Virus record (IMG/VR): IMGVR_UViG_3300035698_012174 | Coordinates: 1-29,488 of that record | Reading direction: 5' to 3' (one strand) | DNA: 29,488 nucleotides | DNA from: a virus | Shown: positions 29,475 through 29,488 of the stretch, piece by piece | How the letters are laid out: each line of letters begins with the position of its first letter | Numbering within the stretch: the stretch's first letter is position 1 | Position numbers and translations under genes: made by a program | Notes under the pieces: generated by a model | What the model was told of the DNA's origin: nothing | What the model saw: only the letters and a program-made list of their open reading frames with translations | Database searches by the model: none

Positions 29475-29488
29475 GTAGGTAGATCAGA

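Noticed and set aside
1-29488. Terminal redundancy between the two ends of the window
   Set aside because: The first and last bases share no visible direct repeat, so circularity or direct terminal repeats cannot be claimed.
1-29488. Diversity-generating retroelement, CRISPR array, tRNA or integrase
   Set aside because: No reverse-transcriptase motif, no regular spaced repeats, no cloverleaf and no tyrosine or serine recombinase signature was seen.

Overview
The window reads as most or all of a tailed-phage genome (or prophage) with a lambda-like, siphovirus-type morphogenesis module. Every gene I can support lies on the + strand. Packing is very tight, and many junctions are one-base or four-base stop/start overlaps (ATGA, TGATG, TAGTG, TAATG). 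The host cannot be read directly. Chitobiase-C-terminal-type repeats, LamG-type modules and a PL6-like polysaccharide lyase next to the tail genes fit a phage of a polysaccharide-degrading bacterium, perhaps aquatic and of the Verrucomicrobiota/PVC or Bacteroidota sort. This is inference from gene content, not from a marker gene.

Layout. (1) 1-2.7 kb: a truncated gene, a regulatory gap with inverted and direct repeats, and a string of small, mostly unknown early genes, including two adjacent ribbon-helix-helix-like proteins and a 28-residue gene locked between overlapping neighbours. (2) 2.7-6.6 kb: replication and control. This holds a DnaG-type primase with a cysteine-less CHC2-like N-terminus and a Toprim-like C-terminus, a small conserved phage protein, an SF3/DUF5906-like helicase, an HTH protein and a DUF3102-like protein. 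(3) 6.6-13.5 kb: packaging and head. In lambda order these are the small terminase, GpA-like large terminase, gpW-like joiner, lambda-type portal, S49 prohead protease, scaffold-like protein and major capsid protein, closed by a clear Rho-independent terminator. (4) 13.5-20.8 kb: head-tail connectors, tail terminator and tube candidates, assembly-chaperone candidate, a short tape measure and distal tail proteins. (5) 20.8-28.2 kb: a large adsorption/degradation cassette of four consecutive genes (671, 1146, 245 and 410 residues). They comprise a repeat-bearing tail fibre with a C1q-like C-terminus, a multidomain carbohydrate-active-looking protein, a LamG-like protein and a PL6-like lyase. (6) 28.2-29.3 kb: three small membrane proteins that look like a lysis cassette. 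(7) The last 0.2 kb is non-coding, with palindromes and a promoter-like TTGACA element.

The most unusual features are the N-terminal secretory-signal-like segments on all four proteins of the adsorption cassette, including an otherwise typical fibre; the PL6-like lyase that keeps the lyase Lys/Arg pair; and a recurring GTTGACAC box 21-22 nt before the start codons of structural genes, twice followed by a hairpin that buries the ATG. I found no integrase, recognisable CI-type repressor, reverse transcriptase, CRISPR array, tRNA or canonical endolysin. All functional calls come from reading motifs and gene order by eye; no database search was run.
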